Assembly (NCBI GenBank): GCA_017795005.1
Contig: CP051242.1
Coordinates: 930,001 to 994,000, forward strand
Source: Balneolaceae bacterium
GTDB taxonomy: Bacteria > Bacteroidota > Rhodothermia > Balneolales > Balneolaceae
Length of the DNA stretch: 64,000 nt
Direction of reading: 5' to 3'
Program-made: the position numbers and the translations under genes
Notes under the pieces: generated by a model
The model's database searches: none
What the model was told of the DNA's origin: nothing
Seen by the model: the letters and a program-made list of their open reading frames with translations, nothing else
In this document: positions 9,221 through 17,064 of the stretch, piece by piece
How positions within the stretch are numbered: position 1 is the first letter of the stretch
How the letters are laid out: each line of letters opens with the position of its first letter

Positions 9221-9696
9221 TCAGCCAGCAATTCAAGGATTTTGTCCCTAATCTCAACTTCTTCACCAGGTTTGTAACCTTCATGAAAGTAGACAATTTC
9301 GTCATCCTGGTTGATAATAAGTAAAGATGGAACAGCTCTTACTCCCAGTTTTCCCATTACTTCACTATTGGTGTCTAATAAAACAGGATATGTAAGACCT
9401 AATGAACGAGCGAATGGCTTAACTTTGGCCAGGTTTCTGGGACCGTCCACACTTATTCCAACAAAATTAACGCCTTCATCTTCAAACTCATCAGACATTT
9501 CCACGAGTTTAGGAATAGATTGGATACAAGGTTTACACCAGGTAGCCCAGAAGTCAATAACTGTGAAGGTATCTCCCTTTACATCTTTGTATGACGTAGT
9601 ACGGTTGTCCAGATTCTTAAGGCGGAAATTATTCACTTTAGGAGGGGTATAAACAAAACCTCCTAGAAGAATGACCAATGATAAAAAAAGTTTCAT
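9217..9696 (-). CDS. TlpA/ResA-like thiol-disulfide oxidoreductase
   Basis: 159 residues. Hydrophobic N-terminus (1-17) acting as signal or anchor, then an AhpC/TSA-Redoxin fold with C54-K-P-C57 in DFWATWCKPCIQSIPKL, and the cis-Pro segment VRAVPSLLIIN. WCxPC places it with TlpA/ResA/CcmG-type periplasmic reductases. It is the first gene of a minus-strand run (TlpA-like, DUF6029 barrel, redoxin lipoprotein, redoxin with sorting domain, TonB receptor), with a 4-bp ATGA overlap to the barrel gene. Probable role: supplying reducing equivalents to the other Cys-containing proteins of the locus (inferred). Confidence 0.9.
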   Translation of the reverse strand: MKLFLSLVILLGGFVYTPPKVNNFRLKNLDNRTTSYKDVKGDTFTVIDFWATWCKPCIQSIPKLVEMSDEFEDEGVNFVGISVDGPRNLAKVKPFARSLGLTYPVLLDTNSEVMGKLGVRAVPSLLIINQDDEIVYFHEGYKPGEEVEIRDKILELLAE

Positions 9697-9844
9697 AGCA
9701 AAAGTGTGATGTATAATAAAACATCAACAATTTAGGTCATTCAATTATCACAAAAAGATAAAATCTTGATTGGGTAAAAAAGTAGTTACAAACCCAATCC
9801 ACTATCCTCTCCAGTAAAGGGGAAGCTCATTAGGTAAACTCTTG

Positions 9845-9886
9845 AGACCTGCCTACCGGACAGGCAGGGGGGATTTAAGGGTGTGT
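9845..9886. repeat. dispersed intergenic palindromic repeat, copy a
   Basis: Contains CCTGCC-TACCGGA-CAGGCAGG-like arms followed by GGGGGATTTAAGGGTGTGT. The second part recurs, with variations, at 16566, 19525, 24402 and 52602. The preceding 50 bp (from about 9795) has related ATCCTCTCCAGTAAAGGGGA sequence. No coding potential. Confidence 0.6.
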
Positions 9887-9889
9887 AAA

Positions 9890-10437
9890 CTAATCTACCC
9901 AGTCTGCAATAAATACATTACTAGACGATCTCCACCATTATATCGGTTGGAAGCAAAAACTATTTTGGTTCCATCTTAGGAGAACATTGGGAATGAATCA
10001 AAAGTAATATCAAAACTGATTTGTTTTAACCCGGTTCCATCAAGATTGATCATATAAATATTGAATGGAAACCCTCTTTCAGAAGCATGGTTCGAAGAGA
10101 AAGCAATTTTTTCGCCAGATGGGTGGAAGTAAGGAGCCCAGTTCGCATTGCCCAAATCAGTAATTTGTCGTAACTCAGTGCCATCTATATTCACTACAAA
10201 GAGTTCCATATCTGTAGGTTCTACTAATCCTTGTTCAAGCAATGAGGTATACTTTTCAATTTCTTCATGTGTCTCAGGACGTAAAGCCCGGAAAATCAGC
10301 TTGGTAACATTCGGAGATAAAGTGGCTTCTACATCGTAACCAGGACTGTCTTCGGTTAGGTTTGTAATAATTTCTCCATCGGAACTTGACGTGAAAGTCG
10401 GACTATAACGGGAAGATTTTTGAAAGAATCATTTTTA
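9890..10437 (-). pseudogene. decayed TolB-like (PD40 beta-propeller) gene fragment
   Basis: Translation of the minus strand gives readable PD40-propeller sequence: GYDVEATLSPNVTKLIFRAL, ELFVVNIDGTELRQITDLG, APYFHPSGEKIAFSSNH, YMINLDGTGLKQIS and FDSFPMFS. An in-frame TAA then sits where the family has SPDG (MFS-stop-DGTKIVFASNRYNGG), and a frameshift just after that is needed to reach SNVFIADWVD and the real stop. The N-terminal half, including any signal peptide, is missing, and the first propeller blade is shortened (FTSSSDGEIITNLT, lacking the expected IYxMNxDG segment). An 88-codon ORF survives (9976-10242). It is a remnant of a formerly about 300-residue exported protein. Confidence 0.8.
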
Positions 10438-10439
10438 GG

Positions 10440-11099
10440 TTAAAAAAGTGCCTGAACTCCGATAGAAAAAAAAGTGAGATCAAATTCTATCTCATGAATA
10501 ATTGCAGGTTCAATTACAATCTTTGCTGATTCACCAGTTCTAAACTGTATGGTTGGAGAAAAATAAAGCTGAATCTGAAGGGGAGCGACTATAGATTCTT
10601 TGAAAAAAGATCCTTCAAAAACTATTGCCTCTGATACAGGAATCATTGTTGCTCCAAACTGAAACAATAGAGCCTGAGGATTGTGTTTTTTTGAAACTCT
10701 TTCAGTAACAAAAACACCAATTCCATACGAATTAGTTTCTATTTCTGTAAGGCTTAAATCCCGGGCATAGACTAAATTTGTAAAAAATAAACCTATATCG
10801 ACTCCTACTAAATTTCCCCTTGCTTCACTAACTGGAGTAAAACTAACCGAACCTCCATATCCATTTCCATTATATTCTTCATCTTCATACTGTATGGTAC
10901 CAAAAAGATAACTGGCACCAAAATTCAGGGTTGAGTTAAGGGTGAAGCCTATACCTACAGATCCGGAAGTTATATCCTCGTAAGCGCCAAATGATGCATT
11001 TACAGAGAACGCATTCTCTAATGTATCCAGATACACAGACTGTGCCAGCGAAAAGGTGTTAAATGCAAGAAAAACTATAGTTAAGAGTAGTGTCTTCAT
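10440..11099 (-). CDS. exported protein, probable small outer-membrane beta-barrel
   Basis: 219 residues with a clear signal peptide (1-19, ...FNTFSLAQS). The rest alternates polar and hydrophobic residues in strand-length blocks (NASFGAYEDITSGSVGIGF, LNFGASYLFGTIQY, GNLVGVDIGLFFTNLVYA, AQLLFQFGATM-type segments) and ends in an aromatic (GVQALF), typical of 8-stranded barrels. I do not recognise a named family. It is monocistronic: the TolB-like remnant abuts its stop and a divergent lipoprotein gene lies 75 bp upstream. A TATTTTTG box lies just in front. Confidence 0.7.
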   Translation of the reverse strand: MKTLLLTIVFLAFNTFSLAQSVYLDTLENAFSVNASFGAYEDITSGSVGIGFTLNSTLNFGASYLFGTIQYEDEEYNGNGYGGSVSFTPVSEARGNLVGVDIGLFFTNLVYARDLSLTEIETNSYGIGVFVTERVSKKHNPQALLFQFGATMIPVSEAIVFEGSFFKESIVAPLQIQLYFSPTIQFRTGESAKIVIEPAIIHEIEFDLTFFSIGVQALF

Positions 11100-11122
11100 T
11101 TCAAAAGATTAGAAAGTTGAAA

Positions 11123-11154
11123 CAAAAATAAAAGTTGAAACTCTATTTACTAAA
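11123..11154 (-). promoter_or_regulatory. candidate Bacteroidota-type promoter
   Basis: On the minus strand TTTA, then 20 bp, then TATTTTTG. The latter is a perfect match to the TAnnTTTG -7 element used by the primary sigma factor of Bacteroidota; the upstream element matches 3 of 4 of the TTTG -33 box. It sits about 25 bp before the start codon of the barrel gene at 11099. Called by eye. Confidence 0.4.
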
Positions 11155-11174
11155 CCTAAATAAACAATTGAATA

Positions 11175-11585
11175 ATGAAGAAATATGCAGTTTTAAATTT
11201 CACCATGATATTCGCAGTGTTGTTAAGTGCCTGTACCGCAGAGATGAAGGAAAACCTAAATGAGCTTTCAACAAACTCTAAACAGAAAATTGAAAATAAT
11301 AAGACCGAGTTTATCTCAGAAGTATCCAAAGAATTGGAAAAAGCAGAAATTGTATTGTTGGAAATAGAAAATGAAGCAAAAAAGACTTCCGAAAAATTGA
11401 GTGAGGATACCCTTAGGAAATTAGAGGATATAGAAAAAGAACGATCCAAGCTTGAAAGACAAATTGATAGTCTTAAGAATGTATCTCAGGAAAATTGGGC
11501 ATTTGTGAAAAATACTTATACGGAAAGTATAGAGAACTTTAAAAGCGATTTTAATAGTCTGATGGACGAATTAGAAATCAGTTGA
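11175..11585 (+). CDS. small coiled-coil lipoprotein
   Basis: 136 residues. Lipoprotein signal with lipobox LLSAC (Cys20), followed by an almost uninterrupted, Lys/Glu-rich amphipathic helix (about 25-130) with heptad character (EKAEIVLLEIENEAKKTSEK, EKERSKLERQIDSLKN). No family recognised. The composition suggests an extended periplasmic coiled coil anchored in a membrane, perhaps a structural or tethering lipoprotein. Monocistronic, divergent from the barrel gene and ending at a bidirectional terminator. The overlapping 97-codon minus-strand ORF is a shadow. Confidence 0.8.
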   Translation: MKKYAVLNFTMIFAVLLSACTAEMKENLNELSTNSKQKIENNKTEFISEVSKELEKAEIVLLEIENEAKKTSEKLSEDTLRKLEDIEKERSKLERQIDSLKNVSQENWAFVKNTYTESIENFKSDFNSLMDELEIS

Positions 11586-11588
11586 CTT

Positions 11589-11617
11589 AAAAAAGCCCCG
11601 ATTACCGGGGCTTTTTT
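11589..11617. terminator. bidirectional intrinsic terminator
   Basis: AAAAAAGCCCCG - ATTAC - CGGGGCTTTTTT: a 12-bp perfect stem with A and T tracts on both sides, so it can stop transcription from both convergent genes. Its right arm overlaps the stop codon of the SGNH hydrolase gene (11616-11618). Confidence 0.9.
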
Positions 11618-13118
11618 ATTTAGGACTTTTGCCAGTGGAAACCAAATCCATAAGCTGGGTAAATATTCCTTTGCTCGCCTTAAAAAGTCGCTCCTGACTT
11701 CCCATTGCAAGATATCTGAGTACCAAACGTAATTCAGAAAGTAAAACAGGAGGATTAGTGACTAATGAATCTTCACGTATGATATGATCCCAATCCATTG
11801 GTTTCTGGAACTTTACTCCTGCTTTTCGCATCACTTCACGGTATACATTAGCCATTAACCCATATCCAATAGTAGTTGGATGAAGACCATCCAGGCTGAA
11901 AATACCACCTTTATACATTTTACCGGTTTCCTTATCAACCCGAATAAAATCTGTAGAAAGCAATGCTTCATTATGTTTATCCACTAGATGTACTGTAGCA
12001 GGATTTCTTTTAAGCGCAGCAACAAAATCATTCGGATAACTTCGAAGTAATTCCCCTCCTAAACGACGGCGAGCCATACTGGCAACATTTTTTGCCATAG
12101 GAACAACATGCCAATCGTATTCCCTTGCTACTTTTCGAATTATCGAATTGAATTCATCAACGGCAAAGTCGATTTGAATGGCTTCATCTTTTGTTAGATG
12201 AGGATGCTTTTCCGGATCAAAATCTTCATCCCAAATCCAGAAACGGGTGTAATAATCGAAATGCCCAAGATGGTTACTCGAAAATTCGGAATTCACCCCT
12301 CTGCAAACAGGAGGGATTGTCGGGTAAGGGATTGTTGGAACAAAGACTCTTTGTGCTCCAATGGCGGTTATTTTATCTGCGAGTTTTCTGTATTCAGCTT
12401 CAAAATGTTCCGGGCGGTAAATGGAGTGTTTTCTGAATGCAGTAAATGATTCCAGATCTTCAGGTTCAGACCAGGTGAGTTTAAGATTCACAACAGCACC
12501 CAAGGCATTATTATGTCCCAGACATACAATCAGATTTTCGATTCCACCATCCTGAGCGAGAATTTCTACATTTTTAAGTTGAGTGTACTCTTCGTATTCA
12601 GGAGTTAATCTTGGGTTTAGTACTAATCTTGAGGTGATATATTTAGCATGTTCAGGAAGAAAGCCAAATACTGAATATCGTTCTTTATGTTCGTCAATAA
12701 ATTCACGGCTGTTCTTCTCGTGCACAATCCATGAGTCATTAACCGCAAGTCCCCAAATAGCCTGATTATGAAATGGGGTGTGTTGGTTCACGCTCAAATC
12801 TTTTAAACCACCTTCCCAGTATTTTTTTATTCTCTTGAGTGTTTTGAATGTGTGAGAAGCTACGCCAGCATATTCACCCCAATCAATATCGGGTCCATAT
12901 TCATCAGAAAGTCCTCTGAGTAGTACTTCAAGATTTAAGGGAATACCAGCTTGAGCTGTAAAAGAAGGTTGGTCAAATGTAGGAAGGGGATCGAAACAGC
13001 GACTAAGAAATGAAGGGAAATTGATATCGGTTCTGTATATCCCGCCATTATTAAATCCCTGAGCCAGACTGTCTCCGATTACAACAAGTTTATGTTTAGG
13101 CTGCTTTCTTCCGAACAT
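11616..13118 (-). CDS. SGNH/GDSL-family hydrolase
   Basis: About 500 residues, all cytoplasmic in appearance (no signal peptide). SGNH blocks: GDSL near the N-terminus (VVIGDSLAQGF), a Gly/Asn region (GHNNALGAV) and the C-terminal catalytic D-x-x-H (SLDGLHPTTIGYG). This fold covers esterases, lipases and acyl hydrolases; the substrate is not evident. At about 500 residues it is much longer than the usual 200-250 for the fold, with large insertions between blocks. The start chosen is the ATG at 13118; an in-frame GTG at 13136 would add six residues. It is followed by the shared terminator and is divergent from the VPS10 gene. Confidence 0.85.
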   Translation of the reverse strand: MFGRKQPKHKLVVIGDSLAQGFNNGGIYRTDINFPSFLSRCFDPLPTFDQPSFTAQAGIPLNLEVLLRGLSDEYGPDIDWGEYAGVASHTFKTLKRIKKYWEGGLKDLSVNQHTPFHNQAIWGLAVNDSWIVHEKNSREFIDEHKERYSVFGFLPEHAKYITSRLVLNPRLTPEYEEYTQLKNVEILAQDGGIENLIVCLGHNNALGAVVNLKLTWSEPEDLESFTAFRKHSIYRPEHFEAEYRKLADKITAIGAQRVFVPTIPYPTIPPVCRGVNSEFSSNHLGHFDYYTRFWIWDEDFDPEKHPHLTKDEAIQIDFAVDEFNSIIRKVAREYDWHVVPMAKNVASMARRRLGGELLRSYPNDFVAALKRNPATVHLVDKHNEALLSTDFIRVDKETGKMYKGGIFSLDGLHPTTIGYGLMANVYREVMRKAGVKFQKPMDWDHIIREDSLVTNPPVLLSELRLVLRYLAMGSQERLFKASKGIFTQLMDLVSTGKSPK

Positions 13119-13248
13119 GATGTTGGAATTTGCCACTAAATACTGAGATCACAAAAAGTTTGTTTTCAAAAAAAGTGTAAAACCATTGGTAACACTCCAT
13201 CAGATTTATTAACTAATGGCAACTAACTGCAACTACATCTCAAAAAAA

Positions 13249-16200
13249 ATGAAAAAGCTACTTTCTCTGTGTATAGGTCTGTTGATTTTCACACTAGGCC
13301 TACCGGAATCTTCTTATGCTCAAGATGAAGGCTCCACTGTTTCTCAAGCAAATTATAATGCATTCAAGCTCAGGAATATTGGTCCTGCACTAAAATCCGG
13401 CAGGATTTCTGATCTTGCCATTCACCCGGATGATGACAATGTCTGGTATGCCGCGGTAGGATCCGGTGGCGTCTGGAAAACCAACAATGCGGGTGTAACC
13501 TGGAATCCCATTTTTGATAATCAATCGGTGTATTCCATTGGTTCTGTAACTATCGATCCCAATAACCCACATATAGTATGGGTAGGAACCGGAGAAGATG
13601 TTGGTGGACGACATGTTGGTTTTGGTGATGGTATTTATAAAAGTACCGATGGTGGAAAAAGCTGGAAAAATATGGGATTGGAAGCTTCTGAGCATATTTC
13701 GGAAGTTATAATTCATCCCGAAAATTCAGATGTTGTTTGGGTCTGTGCTCAGGGGCCACTTTGGAGTAAAGGTGGAGAAAGAGGATTATACAAAACGACC
13801 GACGGCGGAGAAAGCTGGAATAAAGTGTTAGGTGACGATGAGTGGGTTGGTGTTACTGATCTTGTAGCCGATCCTAGAAATCCGGATGTACTATATGCCG
13901 CAACATGGCAACGTCACAGAACGGTAGCAGCTTATATGGGTGGTGGACCAGGTACCGGAATTCATAAAAGTACGGACGGGGGAGAAACCTGGACAGAACT
14001 TAAAAGTGGTCTTCCAAGCTCAAATATGGGGAAAATTGGATTGGCAATTTCGCCACAAAACCCTGACTACGTATATGCTGCCATCGAGCTGGACAGAACT
14101 TCCGGTGGATTATATATGACTTCTGATCGTGGTGCATCATGGAAAAAAATGTCAGACGCGGTAGCCGGTGGAACAGGTCCCCATTATTATCAGGAGCTGT
14201 ATGCATCTCCACATGCTTTTGGAAGAATTTATTTAATGAATGTAAGAGTGCTTGTTTCAGACGATCACGGTGATAATTTCAGAACTATGAGGGAAACAGC
14301 TAAACACTCTGATAACCACGCCATGGCTTTCAGGATGGATGATCCTGATTACTTATTAGTTGGAAGTGATGGTGGAATCTATGAAAGTTTTGATCTCGCT
14401 GAAAACTGGCGGTTTATAGATAATATGCCCATTACTCAGTTCTACAAAATTTCGGTAGACGATGCCAAGCCATTTTATAATGTATATGGTGGCACGCAAG
14501 ATAACGGTTCAATGGGTGGGCCTTCAAGAACTGATAATGATGACGGAATCAGAAATGCAGATTGGAAAAGTACCTTATTCGCAGACGGTCATGATTCGGC
14601 TACTGAACCTGGTAATCCTAATATAGTATATGCCGAAACACAACAGGGCGGACTATTCCGAATAGATATGATTACCGGAGATCAGGTTAGTATACAACCA
14701 CAAGCTAAAATCGGAGAACCTTATGAACGCTATAACTGGGACGCTCCAATCGAAGTAAGTGCTCACAAACCTAGCCGGGTTTATTTTGCTTCACAAAGGG
14801 TCTGGCGGTCTGAAAACAGAGGAGATAGCTGGACAGCAATTTCCGGTGATTTAACCCGGAACGAAGAACGTATCGAACTTCCGATTATGGGAAGGGTCCA
14901 AAGCTGGGATAACGCATGGGATGTAAATGCAATGTCTAATTACAACACCATAACCTCACTTGCTGAATCTCCATTAAATGAAAATCTGATTTATGCAGGT
15001 ACTGATGATGGAATTATTCAGGTTACTGAAGACGGCGGAGCGAACTGGAGAAAAGTTGAAGTTGGTTCGATAAGAGGAATCCCTTCCACAGCTTTTGTAA
15101 ATGATATCTATGCAGATTTACATAATGAAGGAACAGTATATGCGGCGCTTGATAATCACAAATATGGAGATTTTTCACCATATCTGATTAAAAGTGAAAA
15201 TATGGGAAGATCGTGGACTTCCATTGCAGGAAATCTTCCGGAAAAACATTTAGTATGGAGAATAGTTCAGGATCATGAAGTTCCAAATCTTCTATTTGCA
15301 GCCACCGAGTTTGGTATTTTCTTCTCTGTTGACGGTGGAAAAGAATGGATGGAATTGAATGGTGGAGCACCAACAATTGCTTTCCGGGATTTAGTAATCC
15401 AAAAAGACCACGATGATTTAGTAGGTGGTTCTTTTGGACGAAGTATTTTTGTGTTAGATGATTATTCCCCACTTCGTGAATTAAGTGAAGAAGCGATGGA
15501 ACAAACGGCCCATTTATTTCAAACAAGAGATGCATTCTGGTATTTCGAAAATAGTGTGGTCGGATCTGAAGGCGCTCAAATGTATAAAGCAGATAATCCC
15601 CCATTTGGTGCCGTATTCACTTATTATCTTAAAGATGGATATCAATCCAAAAAGCAGGAACGGGTAGCCGCAGAACGTAAAATTTCTGAAGATGAAGATA
15701 TTCCTTTCCCCGGTTGGGACGAACTGGATGCAGAAGTTCGTGAAATGGGGCCTACTGTTTTCATAACCGTTAAAGATCAAAACGGAAATGTAATAAACAG
15801 AGTTACTGGTCCGGCAAGAAAAGGGATCCATCGAATTAACTGGAGATTAGATTATTCCTCCAAGAACGTCATTCCTCTGGAGCAACGTGGCGGTGGAGGA
15901 GGCTTCTTCGGTGGTGGATTTATGGTTCCTCCGGGAACATATAGTGCCAGTCTTGCGGTGATGGAAGAAGGAATGATTACCGAATTATCAGAACCAATTT
16001 CATTTGATGTAGTTCCTTTACATACTCCGGCTGTAGAAGGTGGAAGTATTGAAGCCAGACAACAGTTTCTGGATGATCTTATTTCTTTCCAACAGGAAAT
16101 GGATAAAACAGAGGCGATGCTCACAAATCATATCAATAAAATAAATGCTATGCGAACAGCATTAACCCGAGCTGAAAAAGATGATTTCGCACTCGCTAAA

Positions 16201-16497
16201 CAATTGAATGACGCCAGACTAACCCTGCTTGAAATGCAAGCTAAGCTGGAAGGAAGTGAATCGAAAAATGAGATCGGTGAAAGAAATCCACCAAATCCAT
16301 CTTCAGCAATGTTCACGGGGTTTGTAGCACTTCGCGGAACGTACGGCCCTACCGAATTGCACAAGCAGACAATCAGTGACGCGTCTCAGGGATTGGAAAC
16401 ACTGAAAGATGAAATAAATAGCTACATCAATAGTACAATGCCAGGTCTGGAACGGGCTTTGGAAGCAACAAACCCACCTCCAATCGAGGAAAATTAA
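13249..16497 (+). CDS. exported VPS10/sortilin-like BNR-repeat protein
   Basis: About 1080 residues. The start at 13249 gives an immediate signal peptide (MKKLLSLCIGLLIF...SSYAQ); an in-frame ATG at 13216 would add 11 residues in front. The body is a beta-propeller of Asp-box/BNR repeats: YKSTDGGKSWKN, YKTTDGGESWNK, HKSTDGGETWTE, MTSDRGASWKK, SENMGRSWTS and SVDGGKEW. It matches the VPS10 domain proteins common in this group. The C-terminal 300 residues include a Gly-rich stretch (RGGGGGFFGGGF) and a helical tail with no sorting domain. These proteins are predicted periplasmic or exported glycan- or peptide-binding propellers, and their activity is largely untested. A strong terminator follows, so it is probably monocistronic. 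Confidence 0.88.
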   Translation: MKKLLSLCIGLLIFTLGLPESSYAQDEGSTVSQANYNAFKLRNIGPALKSGRISDLAIHPDDDNVWYAAVGSGGVWKTNNAGVTWNPIFDNQSVYSIGSVTIDPNNPHIVWVGTGEDVGGRHVGFGDGIYKSTDGGKSWKNMGLEASEHISEVIIHPENSDVVWVCAQGPLWSKGGERGLYKTTDGGESWNKVLGDDEWVGVTDLVADPRNPDVLYAATWQRHRTVAAYMGGGPGTGIHKSTDGGETWTELKSGLPSSNMGKIGLAISPQNPDYVYAAIELDRTSGGLYMTSDRGASWKKMSDAVAGGTGPHYYQELYASPHAFGRIYLMNVRVLVSDDHGDNFRTMRETAKHSDNHAMAFRMDDPDYLLVGSDGGIYESFDLAENWRFIDNMPITQFYKISVDDAKPFYNVYGGTQDNGSMGGPSRTDNDDGIRNADWKSTLFADGHDSATEPGNPNIVYAETQQGGLFRIDMITGDQVSIQPQAKIGEPYERYNWDAPIEVSAHKPSRVYFASQRVWRSENRGDSWTAISGDLTRNEERIELPIMGRVQSWDNAWDVNAMSNYNTITSLAESPLNENLIYAGTDDGIIQVTEDGGANWRKVEVGSIRGIPSTAFVNDIYADLHNEGTVYAALDNHKYGDFSPYLIKSENMGRSWTSIAGNLPEKHLVWRIVQDHEVPNLLFAATEFGIFFSVDGGKEWMELNGGAPTIAFRDLVIQKDHDDLVGGSFGRSIFVLDDYSPLRELSEEAMEQTAHLFQTRDAFWYFENSVVGSEGAQMYKADNPPFGAVFTYYLKDGYQSKKQERVAAERKISEDEDIPFPGWDELDAEVREMGPTVFITVKDQNGNVINRVTGPARKGIHRINWRLDYSSKNVIPLEQRGGGGGFFGGGFMVPPGTYSASLAVMEEGMITELSEPISFDVVPLHTPAVEGGSIEARQQFLDDLISFQQEMDKTEAMLTNHINKINAMRTALTRAEKDDFALAKQLNDARLTLLEMQAKLEGSESKNEIGERNPPNPSSAMFTGFVALRGTYGPTELHKQTISDASQGLETLKDEINSYINSTMPGLERALEATNPPPIEEN

Positions 16498-16509
16498 TTT
16501 AAATAATCG

Positions 16510-16538
16510 AAAGAGCGGTCAGTTGGCCGCTCTTTTTT
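16510..16538 (+). terminator. intrinsic terminator of the VPS10 gene
   Basis: AAGAGCGG - loop - CCGCTCTT followed by a run of seven T. It lies 13 bp after the stop codon. Confidence 0.88.
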
Positions 16539-16565
16539 TATAGGGAATTATTCTTCAGATTCACT

Positions 16566-16600
16566 AAGTCCCTTCTTGAGAGGGGATTTAGGGGTGTGTA
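16566..16600. repeat. dispersed intergenic palindromic repeat, copy b
   Basis: AGTCCCTTCTTGAGAGGGG followed by ATTTAGGGGTGTGTA. Same family as copies at 19525, 24402 (second half) and, in inverted orientation, 52602. Confidence 0.75.
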
Positions 16601-16630
16601 TTTTGTCTCAACTTTTAAATCGCTTCAGAA

Positions 16631-17014
16631 ATGTCAAATTCAGAAAACAAAAACAGACTACAGGAATTCAGAGAAAGACGGGCTGCTCAAAATGATAAAG
16701 TAATGGATCTTGGTCATTTAGGAATCAAGCGATTCTTTAATATGGATACCAATACGTACCGGGATGGAGTGCTCGATTCCAAAACCAAAGAGTTACTGGG
16801 TTTGGTGGCTTCTACCGTTTTAAGATGCAATGACTGTATTGATTACCATCTAGAGCAATGTGCCAAAACCGGCTCAACCAAAGAAGAAATTATTGACTCT
16901 CTGAATGTGGCCTTAATTGTTGGTGGGAGTATTGTCATTCCTCACCTCAGACATGCAGTAGATACGATTGAGATGCTGGAAGAAGAAGGGAGTTTCAATT
17001 CAATTAAGAATTAA
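16631..17014 (+). CDS. carboxymuconolactone decarboxylase / AhpD-like protein
   Basis: 127 residues with the AhpD-like core: helix LLGLVASTVLRCNDCIDYHL containing C66-N-D-C69 and the following His73, then KEEIIDSLNVALIVGGSIVIPHLRHAV. In AhpD-like proteins the CxxC-H trio performs thiol-disulfide exchange in peroxide detoxification. Despite the family name, decarboxylase activity is not implied. The gene is preceded by a dispersed repeat and converges on mutS2, with a 12-bp inverted repeat between them. Confidence 0.88.
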   Translation: MSNSENKNRLQEFRERRAAQNDKVMDLGHLGIKRFFNMDTNTYRDGVLDSKTKELLGLVASTVLRCNDCIDYHLEQCAKTGSTKEEIIDSLNVALIVGGSIVIPHLRHAVDTIEMLEEEGSFNSIKN

Positions 17015-17015
17015 G

Positions 17016-17064
17016 AATGATTCAATTAAAAAATGACAATAAGACCATTCTAAATTGAATCATT
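17016..17064. other. inverted repeat between convergent genes
   Basis: AATGATTCAATT (17016-17027) is repeated inverted as AATTGAATCATT (17053-17064) with 25 bp between. The right arm overlaps the last codons of mutS2. It could fold as a weak terminator for both strands, but it is AT-rich and lacks a clean U-tract, so the role is uncertain. Confidence 0.4.
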
